From an uncultured Lachnospiraceae bacterium (GTDB lineage: Bacteria; Bacillota; Clostridia; Lachnospirales; Lachnospiraceae): a stretch of DNA of 12,935 bases. Shown one piece after another: positions 1 through 9,000 of the stretch (position 1 is its first letter; the number at the start of each line of letters is the position of its first letter). Below the pieces are notes generated by a model that had not been told where the DNA came from, made no database searches, and saw only the letters and a list, made by a program, of their open reading frames with translations. The stretch lies in contig CALFCS010000164.1 in the NCBI GenBank assembly GCA_937950565.1, positions 1 through 12,935 on the forward strand, written 5' to 3'. Both the position numbers and the translations under genes were made by a program.

Positions 1-51
1 TTCACTAACCATGACAAAATCATGATTAAGAAGTCACTTAGAGCATATATC
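1..51. mobile_element. Probable edge of an element inserted in virD4
   Basis: The coupling-protein reading frame follows its family up to Leu-Ala-Ala-Gly (codon for that Gly at 52-54) and then changes to five unrelated residues (DICSK) and a TGA at 34-36. Family members, as I recall them, continue here with a Lys-Thr-Ala-Lys-Ser type segment. The abrupt change at a conserved codon suggests a junction with inserted DNA. The outer bases hold an imperfect inverted repeat around CATGA-N5-TCATG (about 8-23). The likely inserter is an integrative mobilizable element with a large serine recombinase, since such elements are known to target conjugation genes. The minus-strand junction begins GTGAT, which is not the usual GTGYG of a group II intron. 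Only the edge lies in this window, so its identity is inferred. Confidence 0.45.
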
Positions 52-1131
52 ACCCGCCGCCAGCTTGTATTTCTTATACTGCCTTACCGCAAAATGCTCC
101 GGATTGTCCGCTTCCAGTTCCTCAAACAGCTCGTCCACGGCGTTCTTAAACTCCTCATCATCCTCCCTGGCTTCACTGGCGTTGATAAATTCCAGCAGGG
201 TGGAAAAATTCTGCTCCTCCTCTGGTGCCTCATACCAGATATACCCGATCAGCGCACAATAAAGCAGACGCTCTGCTTTCACCCAGAAATCTTCGGAAGA
301 TTTTTCTCCCTCACCCTTGGTATTGGCGATAATGGTATTCACCAGTTTCAGGATATCCTTTTCACTGTGTATGTAGTGGAATGGGTTATACCGCATGGAT
401 TTCTTAAAGTTAATGGTATTGAGAACCTTCACCGTATATCCGGCGTTCACCAGCATTTTCCCGCACTCAATGATGATCGTACCCTTCGGGTCGGTGACGA
501 CATAGCTGACTTTTTCCGGCATCTGCATTAAATTCGGCTTCACAAAAAATCTCGTCTTGCCGGAACCGGAGCCGCCGATGACAAGCACGTTCTTATTTCT
601 CGCATACTTTGGCTGCTTTGGGCGGCTGTTCATTGTCAGCCTCTCCGTCTGGGTCAGCAGGATATTATTTTCGTACACCGGGTCAATGAACGGCTCGATA
701 TCTTTTGGCGTCCCCCATCTGGCGGAACCGTACTCCACACCCTGCCGGTATTTCTTCGCATTCTTCCCCTTGTAATATACAAAGAGCCGGAATGCGGCAG
801 CTCCCGCTATACCCACAGCAAGGTCAAATAAATGAAAGCTCGGCAATGGGTTCTGAAACGCCAGGTTAAAATTCAAAAACAAAATTCCCAGTTTCTTCAC
901 CACGCTGTCACCGACACAGTGCCGGTACAGCCATGCCTCCTTCTCCACCACATAAAAGAAAATGATGTAGGGAATGTTCATGGCGATCACTTTTTTCAGA
1001 TTGACCGTCTGGAGCTTTTCACGGAGCATAGCGGACAGCTTCTGCCCCCATGCGCTGCTTCCGGCCTTTTCAGACGGGGGCTTTCCCTTGATCTTTTTCC
1101 CGGAATGTCCCGGCTTCGTTTTCTTTATCAT
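34..1131 (-). pseudogene. virD4: VirD4/TraG-type conjugative coupling ATPase, C-terminally truncated
   Basis: This is the N-terminal part of a type IV secretion coupling protein, the membrane ATPase that brings relaxase-bound DNA to the mating channel. The 365-residue product has two hydrophobic segments (about 47-62 and 103-119). A conserved block around residues 131-150 (GVEYGSARWGTPKDI) follows, then Walker A GGSGSGKT at 186-193 and VVTDPKG at 211-217. Full-length relatives have roughly 600 residues. The missing half should carry the Walker B/DEFAN-type motif, so this product is unlikely to hydrolyse ATP. The frame ends in five foreign residues after LAAG. The start overlaps the pcfB stop by four bases (ATGA), which implies translational coupling. 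A full gene could be restored if the insertion excises. Family assignment is firm; loss of function is inferred. Confidence 0.88.
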
Positions 1132-1643
1132 AAGGACTGCCCCCTGTCTTTCTGTTTCGTCTTATCCCGTTCACGCTGCTTTGCCACCCGTTCCTTGGCG
1201 ATCTGCAGCTTCTTCCGGATAGACACCTTCTTCTCCTTCTTCATGGATATTCCGGCATATTCCTGAAAAGCCTTTGTCATGACATCCACATCCTTCGCTT
1301 TGAAAAACACCAGGTAACGGGGCGGGTCCGTAGAAGAATCTTTTTTCAGGCTGTAATCAATACTGTATTTCCGGGCAACCCGGTCAAAGGATTTGATATT
1401 TTTATCCGTAATCTCGATATTGGTCAGCTGGCTGCCCTGGCGCATCAGCTTCTTTAAGCTCTGCTTTCCATGGGCGGTCACATCCTTCTGCTTCCCCTCT
1501 GCCTGCCGGCCCTGCGCCGGTCTCTGTTTCCGTCTTTCCATATCCGCCAGAAATTTTTTCATGGCGGCTTTCAAAAGGCTGGCGCTGATCCTGCCTCCCT
1601 TTACACAAAGGGATATGGTCTTTTGGTTAATTTCTTCCTGCAA
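1128..1643 (-). CDS. pcfB: PcfB-family conjugation protein (DUF3801)
   Basis: A 171-residue protein of the PcfB/DUF3801 family, which accompanies VirD4 in Gram-positive conjugative plasmids and ICEs. In pCF10, PcfB-type proteins are linked to the coupling protein and relaxosome. The N-terminus (MQEEINQKTISLCVKGG) is typical of the family. The middle has a mixed alpha/beta core (residues about 75-130), and the last 35 residues are strongly basic (KKEKKVSIRKKLQIAKERV), which suits nucleic-acid or membrane contact. The start is TTG at 1643, preceded by AAGGTG eight bases upstream. The nearby ATG at 1647 runs into a stop after six codons, so TTG is preferred. The gene lies 33 bases after repA and overlaps virD4 by four bases, so the three are probably one operon. 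Confidence 0.85.
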   Translation of the reverse strand: MQEEINQKTISLCVKGGRISASLLKAAMKKFLADMERRKQRPAQGRQAEGKQKDVTAHGKQSLKKLMRQGSQLTNIEITDKNIKSFDRVARKYSIDYSLKKDSSTDPPRYLVFFKAKDVDVMTKAFQEYAGISMKKEKKVSIRKKLQIAKERVAKQRERDKTKQKDRGQSL

Positions 1644-1676
1644 TCATTTTTCACCTTCTTTCACCACTGCTTTTCT

Positions 1677-2591
1677 CTATCCACCGCCGCCATATAAATC
1701 ATGGTTTACAAGGGCGGCATAATAATTGCTTATGGTTGCCGGGGCATTATACAGTGCCGCCAGCAGGTACTGCCGGATATTCCGGACTTTTGTCGTGTTC
1801 TCCTTCATGCAGGCCAGCACATACCGGATGTGTTCCCCGTTCAGCTTCATCAGCCTGCTCTTTACGATCTGCGCCGGTTTATCATCCCCGGCGATACGGA
1901 TGGTCTTTCTTCTGGAACATACCGTTTCTACCAAAAGCTCCAAAATCTCATAAAGCGTCTCTTTTTCAAACGGATAATCTGCCAGAAGGGAATCCATATA
2001 CAGCTGCTCCATAAAATATTCCCGGTACTCCTCATATTCTTTCGTCCCATCCTCCATCCACATCTGTTCCGCCTGATAGATTGATTGAGTCTCACTATAC
2101 TCAGTATGATTTCTATCAGTCTTATTAGCGTGTCCTTTTGACATGTCTTGACCTGTCATTTCTACATTTCCAGACATGTCGTTTTGACACTTCTGGAAAT
2201 GTCCTTTTAACATTTCTGGCAATACGCATTTGTGGACGAATATCTTGTCCGGCTTTCCCTGTCCCTGGCGCACCCTGGTAATCAGGCCAATGCCCCGCTT
2301 ATCATCCAGCTCGGCCAGCAGCTGTCCCGCTTTTTTGTTGCCGCAGGCCAGCGCCTCCATGATGCTCTCCACCGTAAAGTAGATGTACACCTTCCCTGTT
2401 TCATCAATCCAGTGGTTCCGGATAGACAGCTGCATCCGGTCCAGCAAAAGCCCGTACAAAAGCTTTGCATCCGTTGACAGCTTTGCAAACACCGGTTCCG
2501 TAAAGAGCAGCTTCGGCACACGGTAAAACGTATATTGCTCCGCTTCCTGCCCATAGTGGAATGGAAAAGATGGATATGCTTCACTTCCCAT
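1677..2591 (-). CDS. Replication initiator protein A (RepA_N type) with a C-terminal ICE domain
   Basis: A 304-residue initiator-like protein. Residues about 18-120 form the RepA N-terminal winged-helix family (YRVPKLLFTEPVFAKLS, then LLYGLLLDRMQLSI, then a basic segment near GNKKAGQLLAELDD). In plasmids this domain binds iterons in the replication origin; in ICEs of this group it probably supports replication of the excised circle or a linked function. A polar, low-conservation linker (about 130-175) is rich in Asn, Ser and Thr. The C-terminal part (about 190-300) resembles DUF6017-type domains (LMKLNGEHIRYVLACM, then NIRQYLLAALYNAP). The ATG at 2591 has AAGGA about five to seven bases upstream and lies inside the end of the Cys-rich gene (11-base overlap), suggesting coupling. 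No iterons were recognised inside the gene. Confidence 0.85.
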   Translation of the reverse strand: MGSEAYPSFPFHYGQEAEQYTFYRVPKLLFTEPVFAKLSTDAKLLYGLLLDRMQLSIRNHWIDETGKVYIYFTVESIMEALACGNKKAGQLLAELDDKRGIGLITRVRQGQGKPDKIFVHKCVLPEMLKGHFQKCQNDMSGNVEMTGQDMSKGHANKTDRNHTEYSETQSIYQAEQMWMEDGTKEYEEYREYFMEQLYMDSLLADYPFEKETLYEILELLVETVCSRRKTIRIAGDDKPAQIVKSRLMKLNGEHIRYVLACMKENTTKVRNIRQYLLAALYNAPATISNYYAALVNHDLYGGGG

Positions 2592-2829
2592 GGCTTTCCT
2601 TCATTTCCCAAAGGATTTTCGCCAGACAGTACCCAATGCACGGGGAATGCTTTCCATACGGGCAGCTTTCGCAGTCCCCCTTCTTTTCCTCTGCTTTCTG
2701 CTCCGGGAGCAGATAATAGCAGCTTTTTTTCGTGCAGGCTTTCTTCCCCACACTCCAGAAATAACAATAGGCGCAGTTCTTTGGCTTATCCTGTGCATAC
2801 CGTTCCTTATCCGCTTTTCCTTCCTGCAT
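2581..2829 (-). CDS. Cysteine-rich VLP-domain small protein
   Basis: An 82-residue protein with eight cysteines at 19, 22, 32, 37, 53, 56, 64 and 68, arranged as CxxC, Cx4C, CxxC and Cx3C; the last pairs lie in DCESCPYGKHSPCIGYCLAK. It matches the Cys-rich VLP family commonly found next to RepA in clostridial ICEs. The cysteine pairs suggest zinc binding, but the function is unknown. I chose the ATG at 2829 rather than a longer frame starting at 2907. It has GGAAGGA eight bases upstream, and the longer version would lie almost wholly inside the 49-residue gene in another frame. It overlaps the upstream small gene by 23 bases and repA by 11, so it belongs to the same tightly packed operon. Confidence 0.78.
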   Translation of the reverse strand: MQEGKADKERYAQDKPKNCAYCYFWSVGKKACTKKSCYYLLPEQKAEEKKGDCESCPYGKHSPCIGYCLAKILWEMKESHGK

Positions 2830-2956
2830 CCTTTCTGTCCTTCCATTCCATTTTCTCCATCCATCTGTCCTCCTCTGCCCCGGCACGGAGACAGCAGTAC
2901 AGGACAAAGCACAGCAGCACGGAGACCACGCCTACCCCGATCACGATCCCTTTCAT
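2807..2956 (-). CDS. Small single-pass membrane protein, 49 residues
   Basis: A short gene encoding Met-Lys followed by a strongly hydrophobic helix at residues 4-23 (GIVIGVGVVSVLLCFVLYCC) and a charged tail of about 25 residues rich in Glu, Lys, Arg and Trp. The expected topology is one membrane helix with the charged tail in the cytoplasm. The ATG at 2956 has GAGGGG about nine bases upstream. The stop at 2807 lies 23 bases inside the Cys-rich gene, which supports translation as part of the operon. I do not recognise a named family; small membrane proteins at this place are common in related ICEs. It may be a regulatory or assembly partner of the transfer machinery, which is only a guess from context. 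Confidence 0.6.
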   Translation of the reverse strand: MKGIVIGVGVVSVLLCFVLYCCLRAGAEEDRWMEKMEWKDRKDAGRKSG

Positions 2957-2983
2957 TTCTATCGCCCCTCTTTCTTACAAAGT

Positions 2984-3027
2984 AAAAAAGGGCATTCATG
3001 GAATGCAGATGCAGACCACAAACGCCC
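2984..3027 (-). terminator. Intrinsic terminator after the adhesin gene
   Basis: On the minus strand a 12-pair stem (GGGCGTTTGTGG with CCATGAATGCCC, three G-U pairs) closes a 14-base loop and is followed at once by TTTTTT. It starts about 20 bases after the adhesin stop at 3048. The start codon of the 49-residue gene is only 28 bases beyond the T-run, leaving no room for a separate promoter, so partial read-through into the transfer genes is likely. Confidence 0.75.
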
Positions 3028-3047
3028 TTGCCATCAGTTACTGTTCC

Positions 3048-6000
3048 TTATTTTTTCTTTCTGCGAAGCAGCACCACAGAACCGGCCAGCCCTGCAAATG
3101 CCAAGCCACACAGGAGCAGCCACAGTCCCGCATGGGTATCGTCCCCGGTTTTCGGTGTCCCATTGGAAGGCTGAGACGTCTCCGGCGTTTCCTCCGGCTT
3201 TACTTCATCCTTCATAACAACCTTCTGGATCTCCCCGGTATCCTTTACCTCAAATTTCACATCCTCGGCCACCAGATACCCTTCCGGAGCAGATTCCTCA
3301 CGGAGCGTATATTTCCCGACAGGAAGCTTCTCGATATAATGAGGCTTGTCCGTGGAAGTCCAGCTTTCCACCACTTTGCCGTCTTTATCAAGGATGGTCA
3401 GCTTTGCCCCCGGCAGCTCCTTCCCGGAAATATCCGTTTTGGAAATCTCCACCTTTGTCACATCATCCTTCATTTCAATCTTCTGCACCTCAGCAGTATC
3501 CTCTACGGTAAAGGTAATGCTCTCAGCGGTCACATAGCCATCGGCAGGCAGCGTTTCAGTCAGAACATATTCCTTTCCTACAACCAGCTTTTCAATCCGG
3601 TGCGGTTCCTTACCGGAAGTCCATTCGTCTACTACCTTGCCCTCGCTGTCTGTCACTTTCAGCTTCGCCCCCGGCAGCTCCTTTCCGTCTGTCAGATCTG
3701 TTTTTGTGATCTCCACCTTTGTCACATCATCCTTCATTTCAATCTTCTGCACCTCGGCAGTATCCTCAACGGTAAAGGTAATGCTTTCTGCAGTGGCATA
3801 CCCATCGGCAGGAAGCACCTCTGTCATGGTGTATTCCTTACCAACAGTCAGTTCCTTGATGATATGCGGCTCTTTTCCAGATACCCATTCATCCACTACC
3901 TTACCGCTCTCGTCCGTAACCTGCAGCTTTGCGCCCTCAACCTCCTTACCGTCAATCAGGGATGTTTTGGTAAATTCAAATACCGTAGGCTCGTCCTCAA
4001 AAGTAAGCTCATAGGTTACGGTTTCCTTTTGGGAATCCTCATAGGTAAAAGTAAACTCCTGCGCCTCAGATACTGTGGCGAATCCCGGTGCCGGGACAGT
4101 TTCTTTTACAGAATAGGAAAATCCAACCGGCAGATCTGCCGCAAAGGTCAGCTTCCCGTCTTTGTCGGTTGCCTTTTCCTCAATGACGGTTCCCGCTTCC
4201 ATAATCACTTTGCCGTCCTTGTTGGTGATGTCCTCCTTTGCGATCAGTGCAAAGACTGCACCCTCCAGTACACGGTCAGAATCCTTCTCCCTTTTCAGCA
4301 CGGACACTTCCACCTTCTGGCGGTTGTTCTGCCAGTCAGAGGAATAGGTCACCTCCGCCGTATGCTGGTCACGGTAGGTCAGGTCAATCTCCCGGATTTC
4401 CCCGTCCAGTACATAACCTTCCGCTGTCTCCTTTTCCTTCACAAAATATTTTCCAAGCGGCAGGTTCCCCAGGCTTGCAACCCCGGTATCATCCGTGGTG
4501 ATCTCTGCGATCAGCTCGTCCTTTTTATAGTAGTCTGCACTTTCCCCGTCAGCGGCTTTGATATCCTCCAGAGCGTACACTTCAAAGGTGACGTCCTTCA
4601 GGGAACCTGACACATATTCAAACAGGTGGGCGATCCATCCGCCGATAGAATCCAGAGCGGAAACATCCTCCAGAAATTCCCCTTCTTTGTTAATCAAGAG
4701 AAGCCCTTTCGGGACAGCATCCTTCATCTCCACCTTCTGGATTTCTGCCGTGTCCTCCACGGTAAACGTGATCTCCTCCGCCTGCAGGTAGCCATACGGG
4801 GCCAGTTCCTCACGCAGCGTATAAGTCTCGCCTGCTACCAGCCGCTCAATGAGATGTTCCTCACCCTTCACGGATTTCCATGTGTCTACCACATTTCCGT
4901 CTTTATCAAACACGGTCAGCGTTGCACCGGAAAGTTCCACACCCGTAGTCAGGTCTGTTTTCTTCACGGAAACCAAGGTCGGCTCGTTCTGAAACTCCGA
5001 TGCCAGTTTCACCACTTTCACATCCTGCCCCTGGTAAGAAGCAGTTACTTCCACCACTTCATCAGAAGAAACATAGCCAGCCGGAGCTTTTAATTCCTTC
5101 ATGGCATATTCCCCAAAAGGCAGGTCAAGGGCAAAGACCGCTTTCCCCTCTTCCCCGGTCACGGCCTTTCCAAGCAGAGTGCCCGCTTTTACGATCACCT
5201 TACCGCTTGCGGAAATGTCAGCCTTTGCATACAGCCCAAACTCTGCGCCTGCTACTACGGCTCCCGTTTTCGCATCTTTTTTCACAACAGACACTTCCAC
5301 CTTCTGGCGGTCATTTTCAAACTCCGCTGTTTGTTTCACTACCGGCGTTTCCTGATCCACATAGGAAAAGGTGACCGTCTGCGGGGTTTTATTCAGCACA
5401 AACCCTTCCGGGGCTTTCGTCTCCACAACTTTGTAAGAGCCAAGCGGCAGGTCTTTTTGCACCGCTTCCCCCTTTTCATCCGTAGTCAGTACTGCCACCA
5501 GCGTACCGGCGGCATACTCCAGAATCCTTTTCCCGTCACTGTCCTTCTGGAAGTCAGCGGTATAAATGTCCTCTGCAGCATAAACCTCAAAGACTGCCCC
5601 CGCCAGCGTTTCCTTTCCATAGGTAAAATCATCCTCGAACCCATGAAGCACTTCGCCCTTTTTCACTACCTTCAGCTCACCCTTGACTGGATGGTTTTCA
5701 TAGACCACCTCAATGATCACATCCTTGCTGACCTTATCCTGATGGTAGGCAGTATTGGAATCCACCGTCACTTCATAATAGTTTTCATTCAGGGTATAGC
5801 CACACGGAGCATGGACTTCCTCAATACGGTAATGCCCGATCTTCAAATTCTGCGGCAGAATGAGATAGCCCTGTTCATCCGTAAAGTAGGACTTGTGGGT
5901 TACTGTAGTCGGATAGGTCGTTACCTGTTCCACGTATTTTTCATGCTCCAGGTCATACACCTTAAACTCGGTATTCTTTGCCAGAACCGGCCTTTTCGTC

Positions 6001-9000
6001 TCATCGTCCTGCTTCACGATCTTCAGCTTTGCCTCAAATTCATCATCCAGAAGCACACGCCATACCTGCGGCGTATCCGGCTTATGCTCTGTAATGCGCA
6101 CGGTAAAATCGTCCACCGGAGTATAATTATGCGGCGTGATCGTCTCACGGACGATGTATGTCCCAAAGGGGATTGCAATGCTGCAGGCATAGCCTTTTTC
6201 ATCCGTAAAAATCTCTGTTGCGCCATTCTCCCCGATCACTGCCGGAACTGCGGAATCAAAATCGTAACTGCCATCTTCCTTTGTTTTGAGGGATGAGGCC
6301 AGATAAGCCGTGAACCCGGCACCGGAGAGCAGGTCTGCATCGGTCTTTCCGTTATCGGCTGCCTTGATGATCTGGAACGGCTGTTTCACCACCTGCTCCA
6401 GGGAAACCACGTCTCTTTCCACGGTTGCCACAAGGTCACCCTCATAGCTGCAGGTAAGGTCATGTTCTGCTTCGTCCGCCAGATAACCCACGGGCGGAGT
6501 GATCTCTTTCACATAATATTCTCCGAGATAGAGGTTCCCGATGGACGCTTCCCCGTTTTTATCCGTTGTCAGCGTTGCCACCTTTTCCCCTGCTTTATGG
6601 ATCACGCCTGTTGCCCCGTCCGGATGTACGATATCCTTCCGGGCATACAGTCCGTAAACGGCCTTTTCCAGTGTGGCATCGCCCTGCGGCTGGTTCGTAT
6701 TGGTCTCTTTGTCTTTTTTCTGCAGGGAAATCTTCGCATTGACACGCTCATTCAGGAAAGTATGGGTGAAAGACACTTCTGCTTCCTGGTCGTTGGTATA
6801 GGCAAACTGGAAAGAATACACTTCACTGGTATTTCTCAGATACCCCTCCGGTGCCTGTTCCTCTTTCACATCATATCCAAATCCAACCGGCAGGTCTGCG
6901 TGAAAGGCGGCTGTGCCATCTTCCCCGGTCACTGCCTTTTCAATCAGTGTGCCTTTTTTCACAACAACCGTGCCGTCCCATGCGGTAATGTCACTGCCCG
7001 CATACAGGCCGAAAATACCGCCATCCAGAGGATTTTTCGTGTCCCCGTCCTGTTTTGTGACGGTCACTTTTGCTTTCTGGCGGTCATTGGTAAAGGTTGT
7101 CTCGGCAAAGACCACTTCTGCCGTCTGCCCTCCATAAGATAAAACCACTTCCTTTTCTTCCCCGGCATTGTAGAAATTCTCCGGAGCCTGCACTTCCCGC
7201 ACCACATAAGAGCCAAGATACAGGTTCTTTAAGATCACTGCGCCATTGGAATCCGTTGTCAGGTTCCCTTTTACCAGGTCGCCCTTTTTATAGACAGCCG
7301 CACCATAAGCCGTCGTAATATCCGCCCCGGCATAAACATTGTAAACAGCCCCCGGCTGCCTGCGGTTCTCATAGTGGAAGGCAACGCCTGCGTCCGTCAC
7401 ATCCGCACCAGATAAAACCTGCCCTTCCTTATAAACCGTCAGCTCCCCGAACTGTTCCTCATCCGGCACCGTGACGGAAGCCGTCTGGTTTGCCACCAGT
7501 TTCACGTTGTAAGCGGTAGGGTTGACACGGTATCCTCTGGGAGCCGTGATCTCCTTTAAGTACACGGTTTCCTGTGTCTTGATAAACTCTACAGAAGCCG
7601 CACCGTTTTTGTCCGTTGCCGGCATCTGTGTGATAAGCTGTGTACAGCCCTGATCCTTGTAAACGCCAAACACTGCGCCGGACAGCTTAGCGTCCGCCTT
7701 TTTGGAATCCACCTTGACCACTTCCACTTTCGCTTTATCCAGCTTGATGGAAACCTCCGCCTCGCTGGATTTTGGTGCGTCCGTGGTGTGGCGCTCCAGG
7801 AATGTGATATTCTGTGCATCCGCAATCAGGGATTCATACATATAGGTGAACGGCCTGGAGAATTTCGCAGTTGCCTTTACCTTGAAAGTTACTTTTTGGT
7901 TCCCGATCGCATAGGCTTTTGCCACCGGGATACGGATATAAAATTTGCTGGTATCGCTGCTACTGTCCTTATAGATGATCTCCGCACCGTCCGGGGCACC
8001 GGAGAGCGTAAGGCTCCTTGATACCAGATCACCCTCTTTTTCTACAGAATACCATCCGGTCTGGTAATAGGTGCCGTCACCATTTAACTTCATGGCAGTG
8101 GAATCCGGCGCAACGATCTGGTAAACGGGATTGTCCCCATAGCCGTCTGCCGCCTGGTTCCCATTCTTTTTTACATCCTTATACATGGCATGGACGCAGT
8201 CATAGACATCCTGATAGCCGCTTACCGCACTCAAAGAACCAATGGAGTGCCCGTCATATCCATAATCCTCCAGGATACAGTAAAGCACGGTCTGCGTCAC
8301 ATAGTAGTCCTTGATCCAGTTCCCGGTTGAATATGCAGAATTGTTCTTATCCCCATATTTCTTGCAGCCGTTGGCAATCGCATAGGACAGTTCCGCATAC
8401 ATCCCGTTTGCCTTCCACTCTTTCCCGATATACTGTGTGGAATCAATGAAATGCCTGCTGATCTGCAGGCAGTACGCCAGACGCCAGCCGTTCTCCTCAT
8501 CGTCGGCAATGTATTTTACATAGTTATGCACCTGGTTCCCTGTTTCCGAGGAATAAATATAATCCAGCAGCGGAATATCCCACATGCCGGATTCATTCTT
8601 TGCGTTCTTTACCACAAGGTCTTTCGCCGCTGCCCTTGCTGCCATTTTTCTCATGGACGGGTTCCCGGCCCCGGCATTTAACAGGGACTGGTAAAGCATG
8701 TACAGCTTCAGCTCCTCGCCTTCAAAAGAAACCTCGTCCTCACAGGATAGAAGGGCCTGCTGTACAAGGGCAGCACCCGCTTCCAGAACTTCCTCCGCCG
8801 TCATTTCCGAAGGGGATTTTTTTCCTGTCTCTGTCTCTGGTTCTGCCTCCGTCTCCCTCTCCGATTCCGTTTCTGATTCTGTCTGTCGCTCTGTACCTGC
8901 TTCCGTGCCGGTTTCTGCTGTGGCCACACCGGTTTCTTTCTGCGCCTCCGTTCCCGGCTCTGTTACCAGTTCCGTTTCCGGGAGCTTCTCCGAATGTGGC

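Noticed and set aside
1..60. A group II intron as the cause of the virD4 break
   Set aside because: The minus-strand junction reads GTGAT rather than the usual GTGYG intron start. The intron body is outside the window, so this is only less likely, not excluded.
2090..2225. Repeated ACATTTC/GACATGTC-like strings inside repA, considered as iterons
   Set aside because: They encode the Ser/Asn/Met-rich linker, are irregular in spacing and sequence, and do not form a consistent direct repeat.
2535..4610. A 691-codon plus-strand frame
   Set aside because: It lies antisense to the adhesin and small genes. Its repeats mirror the Cna-B repeats, and its composition (Leu, His, Arg, Phe) is that of an antisense shadow.
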